Shown here piece by piece: positions 23,099-33,306 of a DNA stretch of 64,000 bases. A program made the translations under genes and the position numbers. The DNA lies in contig JAQJZZ010000010.1 of the NCBI GenBank assembly GCA_030077755.1, positions 434,001 through 498,000 on the forward strand, read 5' to 3'. The DNA is from Filosporella fistucella. Its lineage: Eukaryota > Ascomycota > Leotiomycetes > Helotiales. Numbering within the stretch: the first letter of the stretch is position 1; the number at the start of each line of letters is the position of its first letter. The notes beneath the pieces are model-generated. The model had not been told where the DNA came from. It saw only the letters and a program-made list of their open reading frames with translations, and searched no databases.

Positions 23099-24494
23099 AT
23101 GTCTTCTCCAACCCCAGACCAAGCACTCGACGCCATCTATACCCGACTCCAAACCTCATACTCCACCGTCTCAGAAGCCGTTTCTCCACTAGACAAAATA
23201 AAAGCAAAAGCACAGTTACGAGCCACAGCTTTAGAACTAGCTAGTAGTCTCCAATCACCACATGAAGCAGCCACTATTTTCGCGATGAGTAACGCGATTC
23301 ATCCATGTTACAGAGCAGCAGGCGATTGTGGGATTCTCACAACATGGCCTAAGGAAGAGATGTCCGCAAAGGAATTAGCAGAGAAAACTGGAGCGGATGA
23401 GAGATTAATCGGTGAGATTTTTCAATTTTAACTGCAGCGGTAATGGAGAATGAATGGATAAAGCTGATTTTATACGTGAGCATAGTGAGAATAATGCGTA
23501 TCCTCACCTCCTCAGGAGTTTTCACCGAAGTGGCTCCAGAAACATATTCTCATAACTCACTCTCTACATCCCTCTCCATACCCGCATTCATAGGAATGGT
23601 GAAATTCACGTACTCTCCCCCCTTCCCCCCTTTTCCACCTTCTCACATCTGATTAAAACAGTTCTCCAGGCTTATCCCGCCTCCCAGAATACCTCTCTCA
23701 TACTTCGTACACTAACCCCGGTTCCCCACTGTATAATAGCACACCCTTCCAATACGGCAATTCCACTCCCCTAACCTTCTACCAATCTCTCTCACTCTCT
23801 CCCTCTGCCCGAGCAGGATTCGACGATCAGATGAAACGCCATGTCGTAATGGAACGAGCGAAAAATGAGACAGGGTTTGCGAGTATATATGAATTTGAGA
23901 CCGAGATTGGGGGGTTAATTGAGAGAGAAGAGGATGTAGCGCTCGTGGATGTGGGTGGGAGTCAGGGACATGTTTTAGAGGATGTGAGGAGGTTTTGTAA
24001 GCGGTTAAGGGGAAGATTGGTGTTAGAGGAGTTGGGAAGTACGTTGGAAAGTGTGGATGTGCCTGAGGGAGTAGAGGCTGTGGAGTATGATTTTTTGAGG
24101 GAGGTGCAACCTATTAAAGGTAAGTTTCCCTTTTCGTCACCTTATTTGGTGATTTTTTGAATAAACTAATAAGGATGCGTGAATAGGGGCGGCATGTTAT
24201 CTCTTCCGTCAAATTTTCCTAAACTGGAGTGATGAGAATGGAAAAAAGATCCTGGCGAATACGTTACCTGCGTTAAAGAAAGGGTATTCTAGAGTATTAA
24301 TCATGGAACCTGTGTTACCTCATATGAATGCACCGCTTCCAGCTGCATTAATGGATATTCAGATGATGCAGATGGGTGGAGGATTGAGAACTGAGAAGCA
24401 GTGGAGGGTATTTTTGGATGAGGCTGGGCTCGAGGTAAAGAGATTGTTAAGGTCGAGTTCAGCGTATACTGTTATTGAGGCTGTGCCTAAATAG
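23099..24494 (+). CDS. SAM-dependent O-methyltransferase (COMT-like, fungal type)
   Basis: Transfers a methyl group from S-adenosylmethionine to a hydroxyl of a small aromatic substrate, in the cytosol. Start chosen at 23099 (MSSPTPDQALDAIYTRLQ). An upstream in-frame region is non-coding in character. Introns are at 23412-23479, about 23611-23660 and 24121-24185. The N-terminal half is the dimerisation fold with AELAEKTGADERL, ending in ILTSSGVFTEV. The SAM-binding motif ALVDVGGSQGH lies near 23940-23970. Later come YDFL, LFRQIFLNWSDENGKKIL (the family's H-W-D loop region, with Asn where His is common) and RVLIMEPVLP. The end SSSAYTVIEAVPK is standard. No biosynthetic core gene lies next to it, so its substrate cannot be guessed. 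The substitution in the catalytic-base region deserves care. Confidence 0.9.
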
Positions 24495-24989
24495 GAAATG
24501 GACGTATGGTTGGGTTTTGGAGAATCTAGTGACTCATAGATTTTAGACTCAATTGGTGTTTTCGTGCTTGGGATAAATGCTATAGAGACCACGAACTTTG
24601 CGAATAAGTATAGTATACAATTCCACCACGTGTATTCACCTTACTTAAAATCCTGAAATCTCACTCTCCAACCGGTAGGGTCGAAGATGGAGGTATCTGT
24701 TCTTGAGGAGGGAAATGCGTGCTCGACCTGGAGAGTAGAATTACTTTAATATTTCTTTTACAAGGATAACGTCTGTCCCTACGTAGCGAGACGCACCCTG
24801 CCTGTAACGAGACGCGTCGTAGATACTTCGAACTCAATGATAAGATATAGATCTTTGAGTTATGTTATAATGTTAAGAAGGTATTCTTAGTATTATTGCG
24901 TCCAGAGCGCGCTATGCCATACACCATCGCCACACATACTAATACTTCTCCAGTTAAGCGATTAAGGATCCTGGTTAGTCCCTGCAAAT
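24495..24989. other. Intergenic, AT-rich, with inverted-repeat arm
   Basis: Lies between two convergent genes. Besides the inverted-repeat arm at 24768-24814, I see only AT-rich sequence. Confidence 0.45.
24768..24814 (+). repeat. Left arm of an imperfect inverted repeat around the PrpF gene
   Basis: Begins AACGTCTGTCCCTACGTAG and includes GCGAGACGCACCC. Its reverse complement matches 26395-26437 at roughly 80% by eye with a 3-base gap. The GC-rich arm stands out in AT-rich surroundings. Confidence 0.6.
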
Positions 24990-26114
24990 TCATGCCTCTA
25001 TATTTACTTCCCCAAGCATTAAAAGCCTTGCGGTACTATATAGTACTGCGCTCTCAACTTCCTTCCCATTCAACGCAACCCCTACTTCGATTGTACCGCT
25101 CGGATGCTGAATAGTAACATCTTTCTTAGCATCAACGCCATTCGCTAGTATAAAAGGGATCGTTCCCTCTATCTTACATGCCGCTCCCAGATTCAATGCT
25201 AAGGTCAGCGGAATTGCTTTATGCGTCTGCCCCATAGAGAGAACTAGACATTGTATATGTATACCCTTTGAAGCTGCCTCTGCTGTTGGAGGTAAAACGA
25301 TGACAATCTTAGGCACGCTAGCGATGTCCGGATCCAACCCCATTTTCTCTGCACCCTCTCTACGGATCTTCTCTAATAATGCCATTTTATGGTGTAGCTT
25401 GTCGAGATCTAGTGGGGTCGTACTAGAGTCTAGTCCAAGCGCGCGGCCATCGACGTGAACTCCTGGATTGGCAAGATCGATTAAAGTAGCTTTTATTCTT
25501 AAGCCCTGTTCGTTTCTTGTATCCAGAACTGTAGTGCCACTGCCTGTGGGAAGAGTATCATCTGTTTGGGTTCCTCCTGGAATTATGAAAGACAGGCGGA
25601 TTCTGGAAGCGGCACCTGCAACGCCCGCCATCTCATATGTCCCTCCTGGATGAAATTTCAAGGGATCTCCTGAGACTGAAAATGTAGAGTGAATGACCTT
25701 TCGTGTATTGGTGTTGAATATGCGAACAGTACAGGACGTAGGACCCGGACTCGAAGCAGGTTCGATTATTGGTTTCTTCAACAAGCCATTATCAATCGAG
25801 AATGGGCCGATCGCAGCAGTCATGTTGCCGCAGTTGCTCGCCAGGTCGAGTTGGCCATCTTTGATGACTACTTGGACGAATTCGAAGTCAACATCAGCAT
25901 CCTGTCTTGCGGATGGGGATACGATGCATATTTTGGAGAGCGATGATACCCCCCCACCCATGCCGTTCAATTGTCTGCCGTATGGGTCAGGTGAGCCTAT
26001 AGCGGCTGCAAAAATTGGCTGCCATGCTGCACGATCTTTGGGAAGGTCAGCTTTGTGGAAGATGAGGGCGTTGCATACGCCTCCTCTCCAGAAAGCAGCA
26101 CGAAGGGCTGGCAT
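24990..26114 (-). CDS. PrpF-family isomerase (methylaconitate/oxalomesaconate type)
   Basis: The PrpF family holds cis-trans isomerases and tautomerases of small unsaturated tricarboxylates (2-methylaconitate, 4-oxalomesaconate) that share the diaminopimelate-epimerase fold. Start taken at 26114, MPALRAAFWRGG, which puts the conserved N-terminal RGGVCNALIFHKADLP at residue 9; the open frame extends 11 codons further up without support. The second conserved block is LASNCGNMTAAIGPFSI (about 25830), with a Cys in each half as expected for the two-base mechanism. The 374-residue length is usual, and the gene is uninterrupted. No methylcitrate-cycle gene is near. An imperfect inverted repeat flanks the gene on both sides, about 0.2 and 0.3 kb away. 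The true substrate is open. Confidence 0.9.
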   Translation of the reverse strand: MPALRAAFWRGGVCNALIFHKADLPKDRAAWQPIFAAAIGSPDPYGRQLNGMGGGVSSLSKICIVSPSARQDADVDFEFVQVVIKDGQLDLASNCGNMTAAIGPFSIDNGLLKKPIIEPASSPGPTSCTVRIFNTNTRKVIHSTFSVSGDPLKFHPGGTYEMAGVAGAASRIRLSFIIPGGTQTDDTLPTGSGTTVLDTRNEQGLRIKATLIDLANPGVHVDGRALGLDSSTTPLDLDKLHHKMALLEKIRREGAEKMGLDPDIASVPKIVIVLPPTAEAASKGIHIQCLVLSMGQTHKAIPLTLALNLGAACKIEGTIPFILANGVDAKKDVTIQHPSGTIEVGVALNGKEVESAVLYSTARLLMLGEVNIEA

Positions 26115-26725
26115 TCTAGAATAGAAAAAATTATGCAAAGATAGCAATAAGATGCGATGGAAATGAATGCAGTTTGTTAGGAGACGTAGTTCTTACACCA
26201 TAGACCTAGTAAGGATTTCGATTTATATGCTGATGTTGTGTTTTCTGTGACTCATCCCACTTTCGGATAGGTCGGATAGTCTTTTCATTATAACTAAGCT
26301 ATTTCTATAAGGAGAAATGGTAAAAGAAAATAATACTTTAATAATAACTTTATAAACTTGCCAAGAGATTTTTTATAACTTTAAACTATAAATTCGTCTC
26401 GCGACGGGGTGCATCTCGCGACGCAGGGTTAGACGTTAGAGTAGGAGATAAAGATCTCTTGACGTTGAACAATGTAATGTGGATAATCGATCATTTGTGA
26501 TATGACAGTATGATACTGATGGTTGAGCTGGGCTGACTAGAACACAAGAAAATGAGAAACATATTGAAGTTACTGGTAATTAGTTTCGGGTTCACCAAAA
26601 TACCTGGACTCGCCGCCCCCATCTCAAAGCAAATCCTCCTGATCTCGAAGTCATGTCCGAACTTGTAACAGACTAATAGATTTGTTTTCAAATTCAAAAC
26701 CTGCACTTGTGGTACTTGTACTCTA
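26115..26725. other. Intergenic, AT-rich, with inverted-repeat arm
   Basis: Upstream of the PrpF gene and downstream of the cupin gene. The part at 26280-26394 is almost pure A/T. The inverted-repeat arm at 26395-26437 follows. Confidence 0.45.
26395..26437 (-). repeat. Right arm of an imperfect inverted repeat around the PrpF gene
   Basis: Reads CGTCTCGCGACGGGGTGCAT on the plus strand and ends AGACGTT. Its reverse complement matches the left arm at 24768-24814. Next to it lies AT-rich DNA. Confidence 0.6.
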
Positions 26726-27773
26726 TCAATGACTATGATCATGACTATGCCCCTCTCCATGTTCATGGCTATGCTCATGATGGTGATCTGGTAAATTGGC
26801 ATGTGTAGGATCAATCCACTTGACACCTTCTGGGTTCTCTGCCGGTTCAAGATCTGGTAGATTCACGGCTACTGCTTCGCCATCACTCCTGTTTGTAGTG
26901 CGTTAGCATATGTCTCTATTTTGCGATACAAAAATGTTTGGAAATATGTACTTGAAAGACAAAACGCGGGACAACGAATCCGCAGAGTTTAGGAAGTGCA
27001 AAGTACGTTCTTCTCGATGGAGGAACATGCAACATTTGCCGGATCTAAAAAAAAGCATAGCATTTCATCTTCAAACCCAAACTTAAAACAAAATAGAGCC
27101 TGTAATACCATGTGCAACAAGTGCCACCAAGAATCACATTCTTGAGCAACCAAAATCCTTCCTTTCGATCCTGGCATACTCAAATTTCTTCTGTGATACT
27201 TCACAGAGCCATCATTTTCTACAGCACTTACAGCACACTTGTACCAACAAGCATTCCATTCCATTCAATCCCAAGCCAAAAAACAACGTAAGATCAAGAG
27301 CAGCAAGAGGAAATCTCAAAAACAACTAAAATCCACAAACCTCATCAAAACACACTCCAACACTTCCCCCTCCCCGCCAGCATTAATCTCCTGATGCGGC
27401 ACCCAAGGCGGCACAAATATAAAATCCCCCGGTCCAGCCTCAGCCACAAACTCCAATTTCTCACCCCACCTCATCCTAGCCTTCCCTTTCAACACATAGA
27501 TCACGCTTTCTAGATGTCCGTGATGATGTGCTGAGGTCTTGGCTTGGGGGTGGATGGTTACGGTGCCAGCCCAGAGTTTTTGAGCCCCGACGCGGGCGAG
27601 GTTTATTGCTGCGGCGCGGGTCATGCCTGTGTATGTGAGATGGAGGTGTAAGGGGAAGGGGGAGGAAGGGTACCGGGTGTTTGAGCTGTATTTGAGTCGA
27701 GAGAGTCAGCGGGGATTACTCGCACGCCTGTGTGTTTCCATTCATCTGATGGAGGGGCTGTTGGTGGTTCCAT
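26726..27773 (-). CDS. Cupin-fold protein with a His-rich C-terminal tail
   Basis: A single small cupin domain, about 190 residues, start MEPPTAPPSDEWKHTG at 27773. The first intron (about 27627-27673) joins AQTPG to MTRAAAINLARVG. Cupin motif 1 is AHHHGHLESVIYVLKGKA, with the H-x-H-x3-E metal ligands. Motif 2 is PGDFIFVPPWVPHQEIN. The second intron is long for this window (about 27344 to 26890, 455 bp); its splice joins VLMR to SDGEAVAVNLPD. The last ~20 residues are mostly His with Glu, Asp, Ser and Gly (from DHHHEHSHEHGEGH), likely to bind metal. The domain probably binds a metal ion; the reaction is unknown. A missed exon in the long intron is possible. Confidence 0.82.
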
Positions 27774-28127
27774 TGCTGCGGTGGTAATATATCCTAACCT
27801 TAGAAGCTGTGAATGAACCTGCTTGATATTGATTTCTTCTTGCAAAAAAAGATGTTTAATTGTGTCTACAGTGTTCAAATAGGCTATCTCACTTCGGAGA
27901 TGTCTCGAGGATGGAAGGATGCAAGGTTGTCACTGCCGCGGCGGGACACCCCACTTCCATTCAGGTCAAACTACCCCGTTATCACGTGATGCAGATGTCG
28001 ATGTCACTTTCGATGGTTTATTGAAGAAGTTGTATCGGAAGGTGTACACGAAGATGCTATGAAGGAAACAATTTCTAATACATGCTTGGAAATATCGTTA
28101 ATAATTTCCCTACTCGAAATCTGCAAA
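27774..28127. other. Intergenic, promoter of the cupin gene
   Basis: Contains an ATCACGTGAT palindrome at about 27984. An upstream in-frame ATG at 27878 would extend the cupin N-terminus by 35 residues, but that extension is not typical of the family. Confidence 0.4.
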
Positions 28128-29813
28128 TCAGATCCTAAAAGCCCCCGCCTGCCCCGCCAAAAAATCAGAAACCTCCTTTCTAAAATCATCCTTCAAAAGA
28201 CTATTTTCCAACGCCTGAAAATGCAACAATTGCTGTCCCTCACTCCATTTCGGCCACGTTGGCAAGCCTACCGTTCCCTGATTAGGATCCAATGTGTTAA
28301 TAAAACTAATATAATATTTCTGAATCGAGCTCGAAGCGAAACTAGGCAGAATGCCGTATGTAGGTATAATATCAGAGGCATGGAATGTACCAAGCACAGG
28401 AACACCGTAGAAATAGGATGAGAGGTATGAATATGATGGTACATCTTGATGAGCTGCTGAGGCGAGCGAGAGGAAGACTCGACGGGTGAGTGTGAATGTT
28501 AGATCACCTAGGAGAGCGGCGAGACGTTTGTATTGAGGATAGATGTTGTTGAAAGGTCCAGTATTGAATGGAGAGCCTGCTGAGGGGTCATCTGGATATA
28601 AAGAGACTAGTTGCTGGATTTGAGCCTCTGTTGCGTCGAAGAAAAAGATGTCTTTGAGGTAGCTGACTATATCGGCTGTTGTGGTGATATTCGATTGTGA
28701 GAGAGCAAAGAGGGTGCCTTCATCTTCTTGGTCACCTACGATGAATGGAACTTTGGTGTATTGTCCATTTTGCGCGAGGATATCGGGAGACTGGGTAAGT
28801 ACTGTTCCGTCGGGACGAGGCAGGTAAGATAATGCGACGGAATTGTAGCCAGCGATGGCTGGGACCGAGTTTGCGGCATTGAGATAGGTCTTGTAGTCAA
28901 GTCCACGGAGACATGCGAGGGTATCTGCAGCGCCTGAGCAGCCTGCATTATTGACTACTGTGTTGTAGATAGCTTGCCCCTTGACTCCGTCGACCGAGTC
29001 AGCTGGAACAATGCTGCCGCTGTCCATAATCCCTCCTCGAAACAGTGGCTTGCCTTTATAGGTATTATCGCCGTTATAAAGTGCCATTTGATCAAAGACC
29101 GAGATAGAACCAGCTGATTCGCCCCAGATAGTGACCTTCGACGGATCTCCTCCGAACTTGGCGATGTTATCGGCAACCCACTGCAAAGCGAGACGCTGGT
29201 CGAGAAGGCCAAGATTCGCTAAGCCATCTTTCAGAATCTCTGAACCCGGAAGGAATCCGAAACCTCCAACGCGATAATTGACGGAGACATAGATTATAGG
29301 TTTGCCCTGCACGACAGAAGTGGTAATGAGCTCGCTGGCATCGTAGGTTGATGTCGACCCAAACTCGAATCCACCTCCAAAGATCCAGAAGACGACAGGC
29401 AAATTCGATCCTTCTTTGGCTGAGGAAGGTCTCTGAACATTGACAGTCAAGCAATCCTCGCCATCAAGCGATGGAAGCTTGAAAAAACCAGTATTTTGAA
29501 CATCATCAATGGCATCACTTGGTATGAAACTAGTGTCCACAGTGACAAGGAATTGAGGGCATGCTCTCGGGATCCCAGTTGCTTGAACAGTCCCTAGATT
29601 CGAGGTAATAGGCTGAGGAGGTTTCAGACGAAGGTTGTTGACAGGAGGTTGGGCGTAGGGAATGCCTTTGAAAGAATCAATGCCTAAAAAACTTGTTCCG
29701 ATAATGGTGGCAGTGTCGAGAGCGACCGAAGGACCAGCACGTTTGTCAATGGCAGGGGCAGCTGCTACAAGGGAAATGAGGCACGTGGCCACTTGTATGA
29801 CTGACTTCATCAT
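28128..29813 (-). CDS. Secreted type-B carboxylesterase/lipase
   Basis: A single-exon esterase of 561 residues in the cholinesterase/Geotrichum-lipase fold; hydrolyses carboxylic esters, probably outside the cell. A signal peptide ([20 protein letters not shown]) is followed by a KR site. Landmarks in order: [28 protein letters not shown], the oxyanion-hole [14 protein letters not shown], the nucleophile elbow WGESAGS (about residue 235), the acid region [11 protein letters not shown] and the catalytic His in LGTFHASDI. Several Cys pairs fit extracellular life. The neighbouring genes do not suggest a pathway. The substrate class (lipid, phenolic ester or other) cannot be decided. Confidence 0.94.
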   Translation of the reverse strand: MMKSVIQVATCLISLVAAAPAIDKRAGPSVALDTATIIGTSFLGIDSFKGIPYAQPPVNNLRLKPPQPITSNLGTVQATGIPRACPQFLVTVDTSFIPSDAIDDVQNTGFFKLPSLDGEDCLTVNVQRPSSAKEGSNLPVVFWIFGGGFEFGSTSTYDASELITTSVVQGKPIIYVSVNYRVGGFGFLPGSEILKDGLANLGLLDQRLALQWVADNIAKFGGDPSKVTIWGESAGSISVFDQMALYNGDNTYKGKPLFRGGIMDSGSIVPADSVDGVKGQAIYNTVVNNAGCSGAADTLACLRGLDYKTYLNAANSVPAIAGYNSVALSYLPRPDGTVLTQSPDILAQNGQYTKVPFIVGDQEDEGTLFALSQSNITTTADIVSYLKDIFFFDATEAQIQQLVSLYPDDPSAGSPFNTGPFNNIYPQYKRLAALLGDLTFTLTRRVFLSLASAAHQDVPSYSYLSSYFYGVPVLGTFHASDIIPTYGILPSFASSSIQKYYISFINTLDPNQGTVGLPTWPKWSEGQQLLHFQALENSLLKDDFRKEVSDFLAGQAGAFRI

Positions 29814-30663
29814 GATGCTCTTCGGGTATAGAAGTGGAGTATATTAAAAGATGTCTGTACAACCAGGACTATGGGTTGCAGGCAAGATATAATATAGATA
29901 ACATTGCGGATCTATCCATTTAGCTTGAACGATGGAAATGCCCTAGACTTGAGAGATCTTCAAGAACATATTTACGGAGCATTATCCCGATTTGTCAAGA
30001 TCTGCACTCAGTAGAGACAAAAAAGCAGAAGGTGGAGTAAGATGAAGAGCTAAAGTAACGAGTACACGAAAGCCCAAGACTTCTTTCGGCGTACCAATTT
30101 CCCCGGACTCGTTATTGCACAAAAATAGAGAAGTGATAAAAACAGATCAACAACGACACCACCAGAAAACTGCCAGCGGCAGATGAACAGGCACGTCTTA
30201 GATATTGTAAGCCGCTAAGTCAATCTGGGGAACCCGGTTGAGGATCATCCGAGGTATGCCCCGCATTCACCCCGCGCTACAGAGTTGTCGATCACTCTAA
30301 TTTCACCCATTTTCCTGTTTTTGACTTGGTTCCAAGGTCGGTGTGGACGACTTAGCTGAATAACCTTGCGATTAACAAGCCGAGGACGACACGACTGAAG
30401 ATGACAGAGTTTGAGCCGAAAAGAAGATCCACATGTAACCTCGGATTCAAATCCTGAAAGCGCTGTAATTGTTGGTCACACAAGGACTGATATGAGCTGA
30501 CAAGAATATGAATTTGGCATTGAAAAAGTCGTCTCAATGTGATGATGGTCAATATATCATACCGGACGTCACGGAGATCGTATCTCTTGCGGCAATTTCT
30601 ATATTCTTCAAATATACAGAATAGCGTTCTCTTGACATGGAGTTCTGAGCTTTGTGATACTCT
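29814..30663. other. Intergenic, no gene seen
   Basis: Upstream of the carboxylesterase and downstream of the agmatinase-like gene. An open frame at 30352-30552 on the minus strand has no recognisable motif. Confidence 0.45.
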
Positions 30664-32017
30664 TTACTGCTTGAGACTCTGAACAGGAACTTTCACCATC
30701 CACTGCAGGATCTCGTATATGATTTGTCCCACAGCAATACCAGTTGTTTCGGCTGCGTTATCATAAACAGGCGTGAATTCAACGACATCTGACCCGATGA
30801 TCTTCAAGCCGGCATTTGAGAGGCCGTTTATGATTGCGAGTAGCTGTAATATCCGTTAGCTATATTTGTCCGAGACGCTATACGACTCACTTCTCTTGTA
30901 GTCCACCCGCCTGGTTCGATGGTGCCGGTCGCTGGTGCGAATGCTGGATCCAATACATCAATATCAACACTCAGATACACATACTCGTTTCCGACACGCT
31001 TCACAATCTTTTCCACGATCTTTTCAACACCAAGTTTATCCATTTCACGAGCACGAATGTAGCTGAAGCCACATCGAAGATCGTTATTCAGGTCGAAGTG
31101 CTGGTCAAAGAGCGCGCATCTTGTCCCCAGATGCATATTGCTATGATTTGACAATAAGCCTTCCTCGTGGGCAATATGAAGCATAGTCCCATGGTTGACA
31201 TCTGAATATTTGCTGACTCCACCACCAAGCTGTTTGGGATCCCAGGTATCGAGATGGCTGTCGAAATGCAGAACAGCTACTCTTCCCCATATTGAATGTA
31301 AAGCGCGAAGAATGGGTAAGGCTACATCGGAATTAGCAATGCAACAGAAAATCTCCCGAGTAAATTACTGATTGTGTGGTCACCTCCAATGGTGAGAAGT
31401 CTCACAGCATTGCCAGCGGATTCATTCTTCGGCTTTTGCTTATTGATGGCCTTCATCCCGTGCTCCAGCTCTCGGATGGCGTACATCTTGTCAAAAGGCG
31501 TATTTGAGATATCACCACAGTCAGTAACCGTTGCCCAACCCTTGAATGGGTTTACACCATGGTCAACGCTGCGAATGGCATCAGTATTTGTTGAGGTACT
31601 TGTAAGTGTTCACGTGACTCACTCCCACCCAGCAGCTGGACTCAACCGTCGTGCTCCTTGTCGAGCTCCATTGGGTCCAAAACGTGCACCGGGCCGATAA
31701 GATACCCCAAGATCAAAAGGATGGCCAACTATTCCGATATCAAACGTTCCAGAGTTTTCCGATTTCGTGCATTCCGTGAATGGAAGATGTGCAAAGGTAT
31801 CAATGCCTCCAAAGCCATATTCTCCCTCAAAATCGCGGGTCCTATATGATGGCGGCAAGGTTACCGGCTCTGGAAGTGAGTTGGTGTCGATGGGCTTCGC
31901 AAAGATAGAGTTTTGAATGAATGATGAAGATTGTGAAGAAGAGAGGATTACTTGATCGTGTTTGAGGCCTGAGACCCCAGCGGTTGATGCGATAAGCGAG
32001 GTTAGGAACAACTTCAT
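30664..32017 (-). CDS. Agmatinase/arginase-family ureohydrolase with signal peptide
   Basis: Ureohydrolases use two manganese ions to release urea from guanidino compounds. Three GT-AG introns are present (about 31569-31622, 31322-31372, and one near 30846-30890). All metal-ligand motifs are seen: LLTIGGDHT, HFDSHLDTWD and SVDIDVLDPAFAPATGTIEPGG. Also typical are GVSYRPGARFGPNGAR near the N-terminus and GSDVVEFTPVYD near the end. The first residues, MKLFLTSLIASTAGVSG, read as a signal peptide, which is unusual for a cytosolic arginase but found in some fungal agmatinase-like proteins. The product likely enters the secretory pathway. Substrate (agmatine or another guanidino compound) is unproven. 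Confidence 0.9.
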
Positions 32018-33306
32018 ATTGGCACTGAGCTTTCAACAATTGTAGAAATAGACGGTATAATTCTGGGAGATATATAATTCAACAGGTAGATTAAGACAGA
32101 TCAATTGATGTCAGTGTTTGCAATATTGAATTGTCAAGCTCTTTAGATTCATGTTCAAACTACTCCTAATTCGAACAAAAGTGGAGGTTCGCTAAGCCCA
32201 GAGGAGAAAGTACAACCGCCTTGACTTCATGAACGTCAACTCTATCTCACAATTTCCTTATTCTTACTATTTTCGATCGTGAAGAGAGTCTGAGCTCGTG
32301 GAGCTTCTCATAGAATATATAAGTTGAATCACTTCCATATGAGTAAACAGTAGAGAGCCTGTTTTTCTCCGAGTGTTGCCTCCCCAGTATCTTCGAGTTA
32401 GTGCTCCAGCAAAAGGGTCCGCAAGTGAGGAACATACATCGACCAACTATCATGCGACGGTACACTTATGAAAATGATGCGTTCAGGAACAGAGAAATCC
32501 CTACTAAGTTCGACGCTAACTCAATGTTTTTAACATCCGAACTGAATTCTAGCGACTGTTGGCCTGTTCGTCTCTATAATGCCTAAAATGATGAGGCATA
32601 TGCGTGCAGTGCACGTGATCATCCACTTGAAAGACACCATGGAAGGAAACGTCTCACAAGCCTTGCATGGGAATCATCAGACATAGGACTATAGAGATTC
32701 AGTTTTTCTTCTTTTCCTCTTCCCTGCTAGTTTAGAGTTATTCAACAGTACTATGAGGGTATATTATAGCAGAAAATGTCCTTCTTAACAAAAGGAAAAA
32801 TCATCCCGAAAAATAGGTTCAAACTATTTTAGTCTGTCTCTCTCTGCGTCTTACAATAAATATTTGAGTCTACATGTATAATTCATAGTCAAAGGAGGCA
32901 ATTTGGCTTAACTAGCATGTAGTAACACGTGATTCATTCACATGACCTTGCACCCAGCATGCAACAGAGCTACTTATTTACATAGTTAATCTGGATATAT
33001 TCTATTCTTATACCACTTTAAGCGAGCCTCTTATCATGTTTCTTGGAGCGGAATCTAATCGCCTGCAGCCGTGTTGGTGCCTAATGCGCCAGCCTTATCT
33101 ATCTCAGCTCGTGGACCTGACCTCTCCACTCGGAATTTCCTGTTTATGATTCTGTTCATAACGACTTGTACGAGACGCTAGACAGCCCGCCCATTCTAAA
33201 CTTCGCTCAATCAATAGGCTAAGCCTTCGGAGCGGGATAAAAGTCTTCATAGGACTCATTTACAACAGCCTTGTCGGTTTATCGACCCATCTCCTCGATC
33301 ATCACA
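32018..33306. other. Intergenic upstream of the NLR gene, no gene seen
   Basis: Non-coding by eye. Contains ACACGTGAT at about 32925 and GCACGTGATC at about 32611. No family motif in the small open frames. Confidence 0.45.

Noticed and set aside
26989..27264. Open frame of 91 codons inside the long cupin intron (minus strand)
   Set aside because: Cys/Trp/Phe-rich translation without motif and no fitting splice sites. Kept only as a possible missed exon.
28059..28421. Plus-strand frame overlapping the carboxylesterase 3' end
   Set aside because: Antisense shadow of a clear esterase coding region.
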